Below, piece by piece: positions 1 to 11,581 of a DNA stretch of 64,000 nucleotides. The stretch comes from Lunularia cruciata (Eukaryota; Streptophyta; Marchantiopsida; Lunulariales; Lunulariaceae): assembly GCA_948567375.1 (NCBI GenBank), contig OX419762.1, positions 5,462,001-5,526,000 on the forward strand. Direction: 5' to 3'. The number at the start of each line of letters is the position of its first letter. The first letter of the stretch is position 1. A program made the translations under genes and the position numbers. Under the pieces are notes generated by a model, which was given only the letters and a program-made list of their open reading frames with translations, was not told the DNA's origin and did no database searches.

Positions 1-956
1 TTCTCCCTTCTGTCTCAAAAACAACCCAAACTTCTTCTCTCCCTCTGTTTGACACAAATCAGCCACTTCAAAATTTTCTGTCTAGACTTCACACTCTCCT
101 TCCAACATTTGAAAAATAGTCTCTGTCCAGCCCATATCTCTCCTTCTCAGTCCAAACTCCTCCTTCATGGAAAAGACCTCTCCTGTCCTGCACTCTCAAG
201 ACATACTTCTTGAAAAAAATTCTCCTCTCTGGCCTTCACACTCTCAAGGCATACTTCTTGCAAAAATTCTTGTCCAAGCCCCAGCTCCTGTACATTTTCC
301 CTATCTCTTTCTCCCTTTTGGCCTTCACACTCTCAAGGCATACTTGCAAAAATTCTTCTATGGCCTGCTCCTGTCCAAACTTCTCCTTCATAAAAAGAAC
401 CTCTCCTCTCCTGCACTCTCAAGGCAACACTTCTTGCAAACATTCCTTTTTTGTCCAAGCCTCTCCTCTCCTTCTCTTTCTTTCTTCCTATCTAGGTCAA
501 ACCACACTCTCCTTTGATAAAATCTCCTTTCTCCTCCTGTCAAAGCCCATGCTCTCCTTTGATAAAATCTCCTTTTTCTCTTCCTTTCTGTCTAGGCTAC
601 TATCCTCTCAAAAAAAATCTCTTCTGTCCCAAGCATCCCTCTTCTCTTCTTTCCAATGCCCTCCCTTTTCCTTTCTTGAAAATTTTCATGTCTTCCTTAA
701 GCTCCTCCTTTGTGAAAATTCCCCAGACCTCTGTCCGGCTGAAACCATTCCACTAAACCCCTATGGCCTATCAATTGCCAAAGGTCTCCCAAAACTTTCT
801 CTCCCCATTCTTGATCACTTGAAGCATCCTCTAAACCCTTCACTGTCTTGTCCTCAGCCAAAAGCCTATCAAAGCTTTTCTCCACCAAAAAAACTTATTT
901 TTGCTCCACCACTAAAAATGAAACACTCTTCACTCCAATAACATAAAAAAAATCCT
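1..956. repeat. Pyrimidine-rich degenerate tandem repeat tract
   Basis: The + strand is strongly C/T-rich (purine-rich on the minus strand). A core close to cactctcaaggcatacttc recurs near 191, 239, 328 and 414, each followed by a variant of ttgcaaaaattc. A second unit, ctcctttgataaaatctcc, recurs near 509 and 554. Long open frames on the + strand (to 243 codons) follow from the low stop-codon content of such DNA and encode only Ser/Leu/Phe/Pro-rich sequence. Read on the minus strand the tract would encode Glu/Lys/Arg-rich sequence, which could be a relic of a charged retroelement region. No family could be named. Confidence 0.6.
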
Positions 957-1208
957 GAGCTTGTGTAACCCAAAATTAATTCTTGGCTCACAAAAAATTA
1001 AAAGAGCCCTTGAGCTTCTAGCACCACAAACTATTTCCGGGCTTTATAGTAATATAGCAAATATCTCTCGTGACAACGTAGCATAAAACAACTCCCAAGA
1101 CATATCGACATTAAATCTGAGTTCATTACAACAGGAAGAAGAGAAAAACACTTTTGCACCCAAAAGCATAAAGGGCACACATGGACTATTTTCTTGATGA
1201 CGCCGCTA
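957..1208. other. Unassigned sequence between repeat tract and A1
   Basis: About 250 bp with no recognisable coding, terminal repeat or target duplication. The junction near 1209 is where similarity to family A integrase begins. It is not a clean LTR end, so A1 is cut off here by deletion or rearrangement. Confidence 0.4.
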
Positions 1209-2919
1209 GAATCCTTCCTACTCCTACACAACATTAGGGATAGGTAAGCTTGGATCTATTTTGTGAATTATCCAAGACCACCTCAAGGTTTAACTCCATC
1301 ATGTCTTTGTCCACCAACTCAAAAAAATGATAAATGTGAATCTTACTACCAAGTATGTGAATGCTCCACAATAAGCTTAATTGTACTTAGATTTAGTCTT
1401 TTCTAACCATCGCTTGTCTTGAGTGCTCATCACCAATAGAGACACTCAATTCACTAGTTTGTTTTAGAGAGCACTCTCTGGTGTCTTCAAAACCAAACTA
1501 GCCATGTCCATGGCTTATGATCCACAATCCAATGGACAAATAAAGTAGGCTCATCAAATTATTAGGAAATGCTCAAGTGCTTCACCTTAGATGAGCAAAA
1601 GAGGTGGTACAACCCTACTAGTGGAATTTGCCTATAATAATTCAATGAATATATCCACATAATTCACACCATTTTTTCTCATGTATAGAGAGCATCCTTT
1701 CACAAATTTGAGCTTGATGAAGATTAATCTGGTGGCTACTAAGGTTGACATTATCAACACTTTTGTTTCTAGAATCCAACAAGGGATAGAGAATGCCAAA
1801 CATAAGTTGTAAATTGCTCAAAATTGACAAAAAAATGCAAGTGGACATTGCCAGCATATAGAGTTTAATGTTGGAGATCAAGTCTAGTTGTCTATAACAA
1901 ACCTCACATTAGTTGTCCCTCATAAGCTCAAACCTCATTTTATTGGGTCTTTTTTCATCCTTTGACAAATTGGCACAATGTCCTACCACCTTGAGCTACC
2001 ACCACACATGAGAATCCATACAATGTTCCATGTTTCCTTGCTATGCAAAAATGCACCTTGACCACCACACTTTCCTTCTATACAAGATATTTGATCTTGT
2101 CTAATGCTCATTAATGGCACAAAGGAATATGAAGTCAAAAGCATTTTCCAAAAGCCCATCAATGGTACCCACCATCTGCATATCAAATATCTTATACATT
2201 AGAAAGGGTACCCATTATATGAGGCAACATGGGAGCCAATAGCCAAGTTGATCCATGCACTAATGTTAGTGCAATATTTTGAGCAACAACTTTGCAATGA
2301 GGAAGTTGGATCTTAAAAAGGGGGAAGGTTTATAATACCAATAACTAAATATATTATCAAGTGGTGAAAATTGGCTTAGTAACATCTAGAAGGATGCTAT
2401 ATATGATGGACCAAGTAGATCAAATAGAGGTGTCACCAAAAGAGTATTTCCACAATAGAGTAGGAGTTGAAAATGCCCTAAAAATGTCAAAGCCAATTTT
2501 GGAGGCCTAAACTAAATGAACTAGACCTTGAAAATAGAAAGATCCCTCCTTTAAATATGAAGGCTTCCTTCTCTCCTACTATTTTTCTCATTGCGAGCTT
2601 TCCAACGATACCTCACCCATGCAATTTTGAGCTTCTTACAAGAAGATTCTCTAAAGATTCCCTTTAGTCAAACCTATTTGACCTGTGGGATAGGACAAAG
2701 ATCAAGGATCCATCCATGTAACTAATCTAAGGGTGGAGCTCATTGACATGTCACCAATCTATATATTTGATCCAAGGGTGGAGCTTCCTTTGAGTGGATC
2801 CTCTTTGCTATATAATAAAGACAAGGTGCTCCTTTGGGGCATTGGAGCATTGAGTTTGAAGCTTTGTGTTTTCTCTCTTGTGTCTCTCTTGGGGGTCTTC
2901 TTGTCCTTGTAGTATTACA
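1209..2919 (+). mobile_element. A1: 3' part of a family A Ty3/gypsy chromovirus
   Basis: This is a truncated fossil holding the catalytic part of integrase, a chromodomain-like tail and the 3' LTR. The integrase core is seen near 1419-1548, aligning with the A2 copy at 10700-10800 (VLI-D-R-TQFT and the later FKTK/MSM block). The tail near 2215-2240 gives the EATWEP signature usual before or within plant chromovirus tails. A purine tract at 2315-2330 precedes the LTR. The element is heavily degraded with many breaks, and everything upstream of integrase is absent from the window. A2 (5727-12167) and A3 (3087-20856) are better copies. Confidence 0.8.
2331..2919 (+). repeat. A1 3' LTR
   Basis: The LTR is 589 bp, aligns end to end with the A2 and A3 LTRs and ends in attaca. 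A TATA-like ctatataataaagac lies about 110 bp before the end and is kept in all family A LTRs, marking the likely U3/R region. The purine tract before 2331 is the plus-strand primer. Confidence 0.85.
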
Positions 2920-3086
2920 CCAATCATGATCCTTGATTCATTGATAAATTTTGGCAAACATTCTTCAAGCTACTTGGTACCAAACATGTTTTGTCTATGG
3001 CCTTTCATCCTTAAACTGATGGTAAACCAAACATGCCAATTGCACCTTGGAAGATATCCTTCATGCCTTTATCAATGGTCACCATA
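2920..3086 (+). mobile_element. Family B integrase scrap between two A LTRs
   Basis: These 167 bp match family B integrase (compare the minus-strand copy at 29000-29200), covering the stretch that reads KHVLSMAFHPQ-like then the TLEDILHAFING block. It begins directly after the A1 LTR and ends directly before the A3 LTR. It is therefore a remnant of an older B element into which A copies inserted on both sides, or a product of recombination between them. Confidence 0.7.
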
Positions 3087-3578
3087 TGTAATACTATTAG
3101 TTAAATTTGGTTGATAATATTTGGAAGGATACAATATACAACAATCTAAGTAGATTAGATAGAAGTGGTTAGCAAAGAGTACTTCAACTAATAGGTAGAC
3201 GTCAAAAACACCTTGAAAACTTTAGAATAAATTTTGGCCTAAAAAAATGAATTAGATCTCAAAATATTGAAATATAATATCCATATAGGGAGGAGAGGCA
3301 TTGTCTTATTCCCTACATGTTTGTCTCATCAAGAGCTTTTCAAAAATACCTCAACCATGCTATTTTGAGCTTCTTATAGGAAGATTCTCTTTGGTCAAAC
3401 TTGTCTGACCAATGATATAGGACAAGGATAGACATGTCACCTATCTATGCAACTGATCTAAAGGTGGAGCTTGTTGGCATATCAATAATCTATGTATTTG
3501 ATCCAAGGATGGAGTCTCTTTGAAGGGATCATCTTTGTTATATAATAAAGACAAGGTGCTCCTTTGGGACATTGAAGT

Positions 3579-4052
3579 TGTAAAATCAAGGAGAGAAATA
3601 GAAAAATGGAAAATCAGAGTGAAAGATCACATTGGGACTCTTGAATGTATGAAATTGAAAATGCCTAGCATGAGCTTGGGCTTTGGTATTTATAGATAAT
3701 ACATAGATGAAAGCTCTTGAGAAGCTTTCTAAAAGATACCTTCTTAGAGTGCAAGCTAAGCTAACAGTGAAGCTTCTTGAGAAACTTCCTTCTAGAAGTT
3801 GTCTACTTGGCATGCAAGCTAAGCTAGTTGGGAAGCTTCCTTCTAGAAACCACATACTTGGCATGCAAGCTAAGGTAGTCAAAAAGCTTCCTCATAGAAG
3901 TTACCACTTGGTATCCATATTACCATATACTTGGAAGGTAACAAGTAGCTTCCTACATGCTTCTAGAATATTCTTATAATTCTTGGCTAATTTGTCTTAT
4001 TTGCTACTTCATTAATCTTGACTAACTCATTTTTAAACTCCATGTTATTACA
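3579..4052 (-). repeat. B-outer 3' LTR
   Basis: On the minus strand it starts tgtaataacatgg and ends ttttaca-like. It contains several degenerate copies of an AAGCTTC-rich module (for example near 3718-3790, 3780-3850 and 3835-3905), a hallmark of family B LTRs. A TATA-like ctataaatacc is present on the minus strand (around 3690-3700). Confidence 0.85.
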
Positions 4053-5726
4053 TATTCCTCCACCGCTAGTTGATGATGATGTCCTCATCACCATGGAAGC
4101 TTCAAACTCTTGGATAGTCATATAGGCATTGTAAAGATGAGAAAGAGACTCCCAAGTGGCATCATGAAGGAAACACCCTTTCTAAAGGACTTTGTACTCA
4201 ATATGTTTTTGGCATCCACGTGCAAGGATACAATTAACCTTGTACTCATGATTGTTGATAGGGATAGGAGGAGGAGAGAGTTGGATACAAGAAGAAAAGG
4301 AAAATCAATTAGAAATAAAGGGTTTTAACTTGGAAATATGAAAGACAAGGTGGATTTTCATGTAACAAGGCAAGGCAAGGCAACTTGATAAGCAATAGGA
4401 GAAATAATTTGGGTGATATCAAATGGACATATCCAATTAGGAGTAAGTTTACAAACTTGGATATCAAGTGGGAAGGGTAGATAACTAGAAGATAGCATGA
4501 CCTTTTCACCAAGTTGAAAGATGAGATCACAAAGATGTTGGTCAACATATTGTTTTTGACAATTTTGAGCATTAAGGAGATGAGATTTGGCTTGTTGTAG
4601 GGATTGGGATATTATGGTCAAGAAGGTGGAAGTATGAGGGATATGAGATGGAGGAGGAATAAAAAGAGAATCTAGAACAAGTAGGTCATGGCTAAAATTA
4701 AGGAAGAAGAGAAAGAATCTAGTGCTTGCATATTTAGAATTATTGTAGGTAAATTTAATAACTATGAGACATTCATCCTAGTTGGTATGGTGAACATTGA
4801 CAAAGGTAAGAAACATATCCTCCATGGTGGAATTTGCATGTTAGGTTTGTCTATTAGTTTGAGGATGATAAGCAAGCTTGGTGTTGAGTATCTGGAAGAG
4901 TGCTTGTCATTTTTTTAGTGAATCAAAGATTACGTTTGGGGATGAGTACATGAGGCATCCCATGATGCTTGAAGATGTTGTCTAAGTAGATCCGGGCCAA
5001 TGTTGGAGCATCCACTATATCAAACATTGGTGCCAAATAGATTTTCTTATTAAGCTTATCCACAAAAACCATAATTTTTTAGTAACCTTGCTTTATCTTA
5101 GGCAAGGATGTTATGAGATCTAAGCTCACGTGCTTCCAACAAGCAGATGAGATGGGAATTGATTGAACAAGTCCACTTGGTTTTTGGTTACTAGCTTTGT
5201 TGCATTGGCAACTCTCAGAAGATTGGATAAACTCTCAAACATCTTGTACCATATTGGACTACCACCATTGATGTTTTTGGGTTCTCAATGTCTTCTCCAC
5301 ACCCATGTGACCAGCAAATGGTAAGTCATGGGCTCCTTGAAGGTGCACAAGTTGTAGATCACCCTTGGTTGGAACATAGATCCGATTCTCACAAAATAGA
5401 AAGACTTCCTTGAAGGAGAAGGTGTTTTATTCTTTGTCATGTATGGCAAGATGACCTTGTACTATTTGAAAGAAGGAATCTTGTTGTAAAGCGGTCTTAA
5501 ACTCAATTTGGACCTTTCAATAAATTGATATTGTCATAACTGACATCGTGATGAGAGGAAGAGATTTCAAATCAAGTCATTGTGATAGGGCATCGGGGAT
5601 GACATAAAACGTACCAGATTTGTACTCAATTTTCAATTAAAAAAATTGTAGTTTTTCATTCCATCAATAATGTAGACTCTTCATGTGTTCCAAATGTAAT
5701 ATCTACACCAAGAGTTTATGATTGGT
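4053..5726 (-). pseudogene. B-outer integrase and chromodomain-like tail
   Basis: Minus-strand pol 3' end. Next to the LTR is the counterpart of the DATWEPLSYLQNA tail seen in B-main (about 4120-4170). It is followed by integrase with its N-terminal zinc-binding region (about 5110-5330, matching B-main 29380-29590). It then runs into the RNase H region, where A2 is inserted at 5727. Heavily degraded; function inferred only from alignment to B-main. Confidence 0.75.
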
Positions 5727-6308
5727 TGTAATAACATTAGTCAGATATATTATCTAGAGGTGAAATTTGGCTAGGTGAAATTTGGAAAGATGTTATATAT
5801 GATGGACTAAGTAGACATATAGAGGTGTCACCAAAGGAGTACTCCACTAATAGAATAGGAACCGAGAATGCCCTAAAAACTTCAGTCAATTTAGGAGGCC
5901 TAAATAGAGGAAGTAGGCTTCAAAAATGAAAATATTTCCCCCCTCCACGGAACAATTCTTGCCTTTTCTCCCTAATTGTTTTCTCATTGAGAGCTTTCCA
6001 ATGGTACCTCACCCATATAATTTTGAGCTCGTTACAAGAAGATTCTCTATAATTAATGTTGTTTGACCAACCAGATAGAACAAGAATTGACATATCACTA
6101 ATCCATGTAACTAATCTAAGGGTGAAGCTTGTTGACATGCCACCAATCTTTGTATCTGATTCAAAGGTGGAGCTTCTTTTGAGAGAACTCTCTTTGCTAT
6201 ATAATAAAGACAAGATGCTCCTTTAGGGCATCAGAATAATGAGTGTGAAGCTTTGTGTTTCTTCTCTTGTGTTTCTCTTGAAGGTTCTCATATCCTTGGA
6301 ATATTACA
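5727..6308 (+). repeat. A2 5' LTR
   Basis: The LTR is 582 bp, TG at 5727 and CA at 6308. The TATA-like ctatataataaagac is near 6197. It is immediately followed by the primer site. Confidence 0.9.
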
Positions 6309-6309
6309 A

Positions 6310-6321
6310 TGATATTAGAGC
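6310..6321 (+). promoter_or_regulatory. A2 primer-binding site, initiator tRNA-Met type
   Basis: tgatattagagc lies one base after the 5' LTR. It corresponds to the canonical TGGTATCAGAGC complementary to the 3' end of plant initiator tRNA-Met. A3 has tggtatcaaagc at 15675-15686. Confidence 0.85.
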
Positions 6322-6833
6322 TTGGGTTTCAACCCAAGAGAGTGTATCATCCCTCTTGGAAGAACATGGGCTATTGAGATTGAGTAATTTTGAGGGGAGA
6401 GGCCGTAGTGCACTTGATAGATTATGAGTGTTTTAGAGAGAGGATGGGATAGAAGCTCCTTGAGGAAAATTTCTTGCACCTTGCTTTTTATTCTTAAATC
6501 TATTCCATATCAAGATTATGTACTTACAACATGAGCAAGTAAGAGTATATCTTGTTTGCCATTTTAGGATAGAGTTCATGGATATTATGGTGAATTCTCC
6601 AAACTTGGTGATTTTACCTGTGGTGATATACAATAGAGAATGGGATTTGATAATCTACATCCTCTTATGATGAAATGGATCTAATGCACCTAATCCTCTT
6701 CCTTCCAACACTCAAGTAGAAATCTATTATGTGGTTAGACCAAAAGTGATGTTTAGGGATTTCATAATATACAATTTTGGTGAGAAATATTATCAATGAG
6801 TGATAGTCTCTAAAGTCCCAACAATCCATGTCC

Positions 6834-7806
6834 TATAACACCCATTTTTGCATGTGTGTGATATAATGATATTTAGCTTAGTATTACAAATACTTGAGAA
6901 ATGTTATTTATATAGAGATGAATGATGGTTCTACATTAGTCATGATTAGCTAAAGTTAGTCATAGTTAAGATAGTGGGGAACTTACTTTAAAGGAAGTCG
7001 AAAAGATGAGCACCACTATTTTGGATTCTAGTTTCTAGTAGTGGAAAGCTAACATTCAAGTTCCATCCCAAGAATGTGATCCAAAGACTGCTCAAGACTT
7101 CAATTCTTGGGATCACATCTAACCTCCAAATTGCATTTTTCTCACTACAAATTTGGAATTCTTCTTCCCTCCTCCCATCTTTCTCTCTTCCACTCTGGGC
7201 TGGGGACTATTCTTCCTACTGATTCCCAAATTAACTCTCTTGATTTCTTCTCGACACACCAGTGCATCTTTGACCCTACTTCCCTTCCCACGATCTCCTA
7301 TAGGACAACTTCTTAACGACAATGGAAAATTGCTTGTCATCGCTTTGTCTTTAGCCCAATTTTTATAGAGTTGGGCCTTCTTTGTCTTTCTTCAATTCAA
7401 GTTTCTACCAAGAAATCACACCTCTTGCATGCTCCTGTCACTATCAAGTGTCCTTCATGCGTATGACCGCCATTTTTGAACGGTCCCTTCTTGAATGTCT
7501 TGCCCTGAAGGAAAGTTGTTACACTATCCTCGCCTTGGGTTGAGCACCGCCCGATACAAAGACTCCTTACTTTGGGTTCTATGCTGATAGGGCAATTCTG
7601 AGTACCTTGCCTTATGACCCAAAGCCATGTTACATCGGGGTTCATCCCAAGGACACTTTTCTTTGCCTTCTTTGGCCATATAGGCACAATTTGACTTCTC
7701 TATACACTTCTTTTTCCAAATTTTGAAAAACAAATTATGGGTACCATAGTGCACTACCATAATAGCCATAGAGGTTCATCCTAAGTGAGAGACATGCCGG
7801 CTCACA
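6834..7806. mobile_element. C2: family C LTR inside A2 gag, carrying a D fragment
   Basis: Starts tataacaccc at 6834 and ends ggctcaca at 7806. It matches both ends of the solo C LTR at 22576-23265 (on its minus strand). The flanks gtcc (6830-6833) and gtcc (7807-7810) form a 4-bp duplication. The middle of the C LTR is replaced by a family D fragment (about 7035-7748). Written here in the tgtaacaccc-first orientation, it is a + copy; true transcriptional direction is not certain. Confidence 0.8.
7035..7748 (-). mobile_element. D5: 5' fragment of a family D unit
   Basis: Minus-strand sequence matching the first ~670 bp of D2 (39364-40040). It has the TGTGGTGCCCACA-type start at 7748, the long 5' part, a TATA-like ctataaaaattg (on minus, near 7360) and the first codons of the D gene (minus 7119-7340, GDRGKGSRV-like). 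The remainder of D is absent. It sits inside the C2 LTR. Confidence 0.8.
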
Positions 7807-8351
7807 GTCCTAGTAGTCCATGCCCCTCCCAAGTGATCATATTAATCTTTATTGAAGTAAGAAATAGCAATTGAGCATTTTTGGTATGTAAGAAACATGG
7901 ATCCATAATTGCAAGGAATGTAGAGGACATTGAACAAGTTTCAAGAGATTAAGATGACCATGGAGGTATTGCAAAGTCAAGTGTATATGTCCAAGAACAA
8001 TCAAGCAATGCAAGAAGGAGAACCATCCCAAACCCCAATACCAGCGGCCAAAGTACATGGAGAGTTACTCATGCCAATGGCACCAACCCTGGTCAACAAT
8101 GAAGCCTCATTTTTACTATGGATGAAGAAGACATGAAACATCAAGCCTTACAAGAAACAATGTTCCATGAAAGTAGTGGAAAATTGGATCTCAAAAATGA
8201 ATCTATAATTTCTAGAACTTGCAACCTTATTGGCTCAATGGAGAAGAGAAAAGGCAAGGGAAGGAAGAGGATGAGTGCACAAAGGTTGAGGTAGACAAAA
8301 TCCCAATTGATTGTTGCAAATGGAGTCATAAAATGCAATTAGCTGAAAGTA

Positions 8352-8768
8352 TTGATAAATTATAGAGCAACAAAGAATTTCTTGTCTTGCTTTGTTGCAA
8401 TACGGTTAGGGATGGACCTAGAGAAGAATCAGAATGAAGAAGTAGAGTTACCTAATGGTAAGATAAAGAAAATTGAGTCATTACCTAAAAAGGTAACACT
8501 CTCTATAAGAGAGTATCAAGAAAATATTGAGTGGCAAGTGATATGGTTAGCTTGTTACAATGCAATATTAGGCATACCATGGATGGAGCACTACAACCCC
8601 ACAATATATTGGAAAACGAAAGTAGTGAGAACTTGCCAATGGAATATCATTGGGGTTAAAGAAAGATCATGCATGCAAGAACTACCTTTCTATGTTATAG
8701 GGACATCAATTATTTGTAAGATAGATAGATATTTCATAGGCTTAATAAGAGAAGTCCACAATGCATAG
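8352..8768 (+). pseudogene. A2 retropepsin-like protease region
   Basis: A 138-codon open piece. It shows a protease-type opening (INYRATKNFLSC, equivalent to the D-x-GAT-x-NF region), the flap/linker typical of Ty3 elements and the late motif AILGIPWMEHYNP common to chromovirus proteases. The A3 counterpart is 17470-17830. Such proteases cleave the Gag-Pol precursor in the particle. It reads into RT just downstream. This is a relic: the element as a whole is broken. Confidence 0.8.
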
Positions 8769-8779
8769 CTTGATGGACA

Positions 8780-9530
8780 AATTCCTAAGAAATTGAAAAA
8801 TGGGGTCAACAAGTTTCAAGATGTCTTCTCGGATGACCTGCCCTCAAGATTACCACCAAAAAGGAGAGCATATCATAAAATCAAGATACTCCTTTGAAAA
8901 GACACATCCGTGTAAGGTCCCATATTAACTATCACCTCATGAGTTGGAGGAGTGTAAGGCTCAAATCAAGGATATGCTATCAAAAGGGTTTATCCAACCC
9001 AAGGTATCACCATATGGGGCTCTTGTCTTGTTTGTGAAGAAGAAAGACAAAACAATTCACATGTGCATTGACTACTAGGGCCTAAATCAACAATGGTGAA
9101 GAAAAAATATCCTTTACCTTGCATAGATAATGTTTTTGACCAACTCAATAAGGAACACACTTCACCAAACTTGATTTAGGGAGCAATTACAACCAAATCA
9201 AGATTGCAAAGGAAGACGTACACAAAACAACCTTTCAAACAAAGTATGGTCATTGTGAGTACTTGGTGATGTTTTTTGGCCTTACCAATGCACTAGCCAC
9301 TTTCATGACTTGATAAAAGATATATTTTTTTTATACTTGGATAAATCTTTTATTATTTTCCTAGATGACATCTTAGTCTATAGCAAGATGATGATAGAGC
9401 ATAAGCAAGATTTGTGAGAAGTTCTCTATATTTAGTGATAAAATCAATTGTATACCAAAATCTCTAAGTGCAAGTTTGGCAAATTTTAAATAGACTTATT
9501 GTGGCATAGAGTAAGTGCAAAAGGTATCTT
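8780..9530 (+). pseudogene. A2 reverse transcriptase region
   Basis: Begins with the [15 protein letters not shown] segment that opens RT in many chromoviruses (about 8815-8860). It is followed by the CIDY block near 9065-9080, the FGLTNA-like block near 9270-9290 and the FLDDI catalytic block near 9358-9372. It aligns throughout with A3 17930-18560. Many breaks. Confidence 0.8.
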
Positions 9531-10140
9531 AGGGTTAAAAAATAAAATAGATGTCATTCAGAAATGGAGTGCTCCAAAAGATCAAAATCACCTCAAGAGT
9601 TTCTTGGGATTGATAGGGTTCTATTGTTGATTTGTCAAGTACTTCTTCAAGGTCACAAAACCTCTAATAGGGCTAATTGGCAAGGAGAAGAAGTGGATGT
9701 GGGGAAACATACAAAATTAGCCTTTCAAGTTTTAAAAGATGCATTACTACATGCACCAATCTTCAAATAGTACAACCCAAAACATCCAATCAAGTTGGTT
9801 ACAAATGCATCAAGTGTAGCAATAGGAGCAATCCTATAATAAGATGGCATGATGGATTGCACTAAATTTCATATTTCTCTCAAACTCTATTATAAGAAGA
9901 ATGCAACTATCACACCACCAAACAAGAAGAGTTGGCTATTGTCCTTGCAACCAAGCATTGGAAGCACTATCTTGGTGAGAAGGCATTTGTTGTGGAGATA
10001 TACCACAAACTTCTAGTCTACCTCAAGACACAAAAATATATATCTTATTGATAGATTTGGTGTGCAAAGTGGAGACAATGGTTCAACTTGATGATCATAT
10101 ATCTGGAAGGCAAGAAGCAACTTGTAGATGCATTTACCCA
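9531..10140 (+). pseudogene. A2 connection and RNase H region
   Basis: Starts with the post-RT segment (FLGLIGFY, near 9600-9630), then the KHPIKLVTNAS-like RNase H start near 9780 and the QEELAIVLATKHW-like block near 9925-9960. Ends near the KKQLVDAF segment at about 10110-10135. Aligns with A3 18720-19260. Confidence 0.75.
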
Positions 10141-11581
10141 AAATGTATACAGTAAACAATCTAATGGTAGAGGTCAAGATGAACCCAAAATTCTGGCCAA
10201 GGATTCTTGCTGCTACAAAACCTAACCCACATATTGTAGGAGCTCATTCATCCAAAGGCATCACAAATACCCAAGGACTCACCATTTGTGATGGCAAGTT
10301 ATGGATCCTGGAGGTCACATGTAAAATGTCATGATTTCACCATTGCAAGTCATGTTGGAGTGGACAAGACCTTAGATCCAATCAAACGTCATTACTATTG
10401 GTCCAAGATAAGCAACAATGTGATGGAATATATTCAAAGTTACCTACTTTGTCAACAAAATAAAGCTTCTAATCAAGCTCCTACTAGACTTCTTCAAGCA
10501 TTCCCTACTCCTACATAACATTGGGAACATATAAGCGTAGATCTAGTTTGCAAATTACCTAAGACCACCTTGGAGTTTGATTCCATTATAGTCTTTGTAG
10601 ACCAATTCAACAAAATGATTCATGTGCATCCTACCACCAAGGATGTGACTACTCCACAATTAGCTCAGTTATACTTAGATGTAGTCTTTTCTCACCATGG
10701 CCACTCTAAAGTGCTCATCATTGATAGAGGTACTCAATTCACCAATTTGTTTTGGAGAACACTCTTTGGCATCTTCAAAACCAAATAGACCATGTCCATG
10801 GTTTACCATTCACACATTGTTGGAAAAATAGAGTGTGCTAATTGCACTATTCAATACATGCTCTAGGGATTCTCATTGGGTGACCAAGCAACGTGGGACA
10901 CCTTACTTCCAATAGTGTAATTTGCCTACAACAATTCAATGAATGTATCCACACAAGTCACACCATTCTTCTTTGTGTACGGAGAGCATCATTTCTCACC
11001 TTCAAGCTCAATGAAGATTCACGATACTTTTGTTTCTAAATCCAACAAGGAGTGGAGAATGCCAAGCACAAGTTGCAAATCAGCCAAAATCAATAAAAAC
11101 CATATGTTTATGTATATCACTAGCACATGGAGTTCAATGTTTGAGATCAAGTCTAGTAGTCCACAACCAATCTCACATTAGTTTTCCCTTGTAAGCTTAG
11201 GTCTTGTTTTATTGAGCCTTTTCCCATCCTTTGGTGAATCTGCATGATGGCCTATCACCTTGAATTACCACCACACATAAGTATCCATCCATTATTCCAT
11301 GTTTCTTTACCACATAGATATGCATCCCAAACATCATACTTTCCTTCCATACAAGAAATTTGACCTTGTCCAACCCTCATTGATGGCACAAAGGAACATG
11401 AAGTTGAACATATTTTCTAAATACACATCCGTGGTACCCACCATCTGCGTGTGGAATATCTTGAACATTGGCATGAGGCAACATGAGAGCCAACAACCAA
11501 CTTGATTTATGCACCAATGCTAGTGCAATCTTTTGAGTAACAACTTTGCAATGAGGATGTTGCAAGAAAAAGAGAGAGGTT
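10141..11581 (+). pseudogene. A2 integrase and chromodomain-like tail
   Basis: The zinc-binding N-terminus is at about 10330-10480 (ASHVGVDKTLDPIKRHYYW, then CQQNKASNQ). The catalytic core is 10520-10900 (HISVDLVCKLPK; FVDQFNKM; IDRGTQFT). The C-terminal region and a degenerate EATWEP-like tail near 11480-11500 run up to the LTR. Integrase inserts the element's DNA into the genome; the tail probably targets chromatin. Degraded. Confidence 0.8.

Larger units (their letters stand above)
6322..8340 (+). pseudogene. A2 gag region, split by the C2 LTR
   Basis: Gag-region sequence aligning with A3 15690-17450. It is interrupted by the C2 insertion (6834-7806) and resumes with the same sequence as A3 near 16190. 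Towards the end it gives the KKISAQRLR-like segment that precedes protease in both copies. Degraded; recognised by position and by alignment to A3. Confidence 0.7.

Noticed and set aside
697-888. Minus-strand frame (63 codons) in the pyrimidine tract
   Set aside because: Charged sequence without a recognisable domain; could be a relic but cannot be supported as a gene.
167-941. Long open frames (116 and 243 codons) at the left end
   Set aside because: They follow from pyrimidine-rich repeat DNA with few stop codons; the sequence is low-complexity Ser/Leu/Phe/Pro and matches no family.
3579-4052. AAGCTTC modules as a CRISPR-like array or a satellite
   Set aside because: The modules are degenerate, vary in spacing and are confined to family B LTRs.
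6310-6321. tRNA gene near the initiator-Met-like sequence
   Set aside because: Only the 12-base primer complement is present; no cloverleaf or A/B boxes.
8352-8768. 138-codon open frame as a host gene
   Set aside because: Position and the PWMEHYNP-type motif identify it as the A2 protease region.
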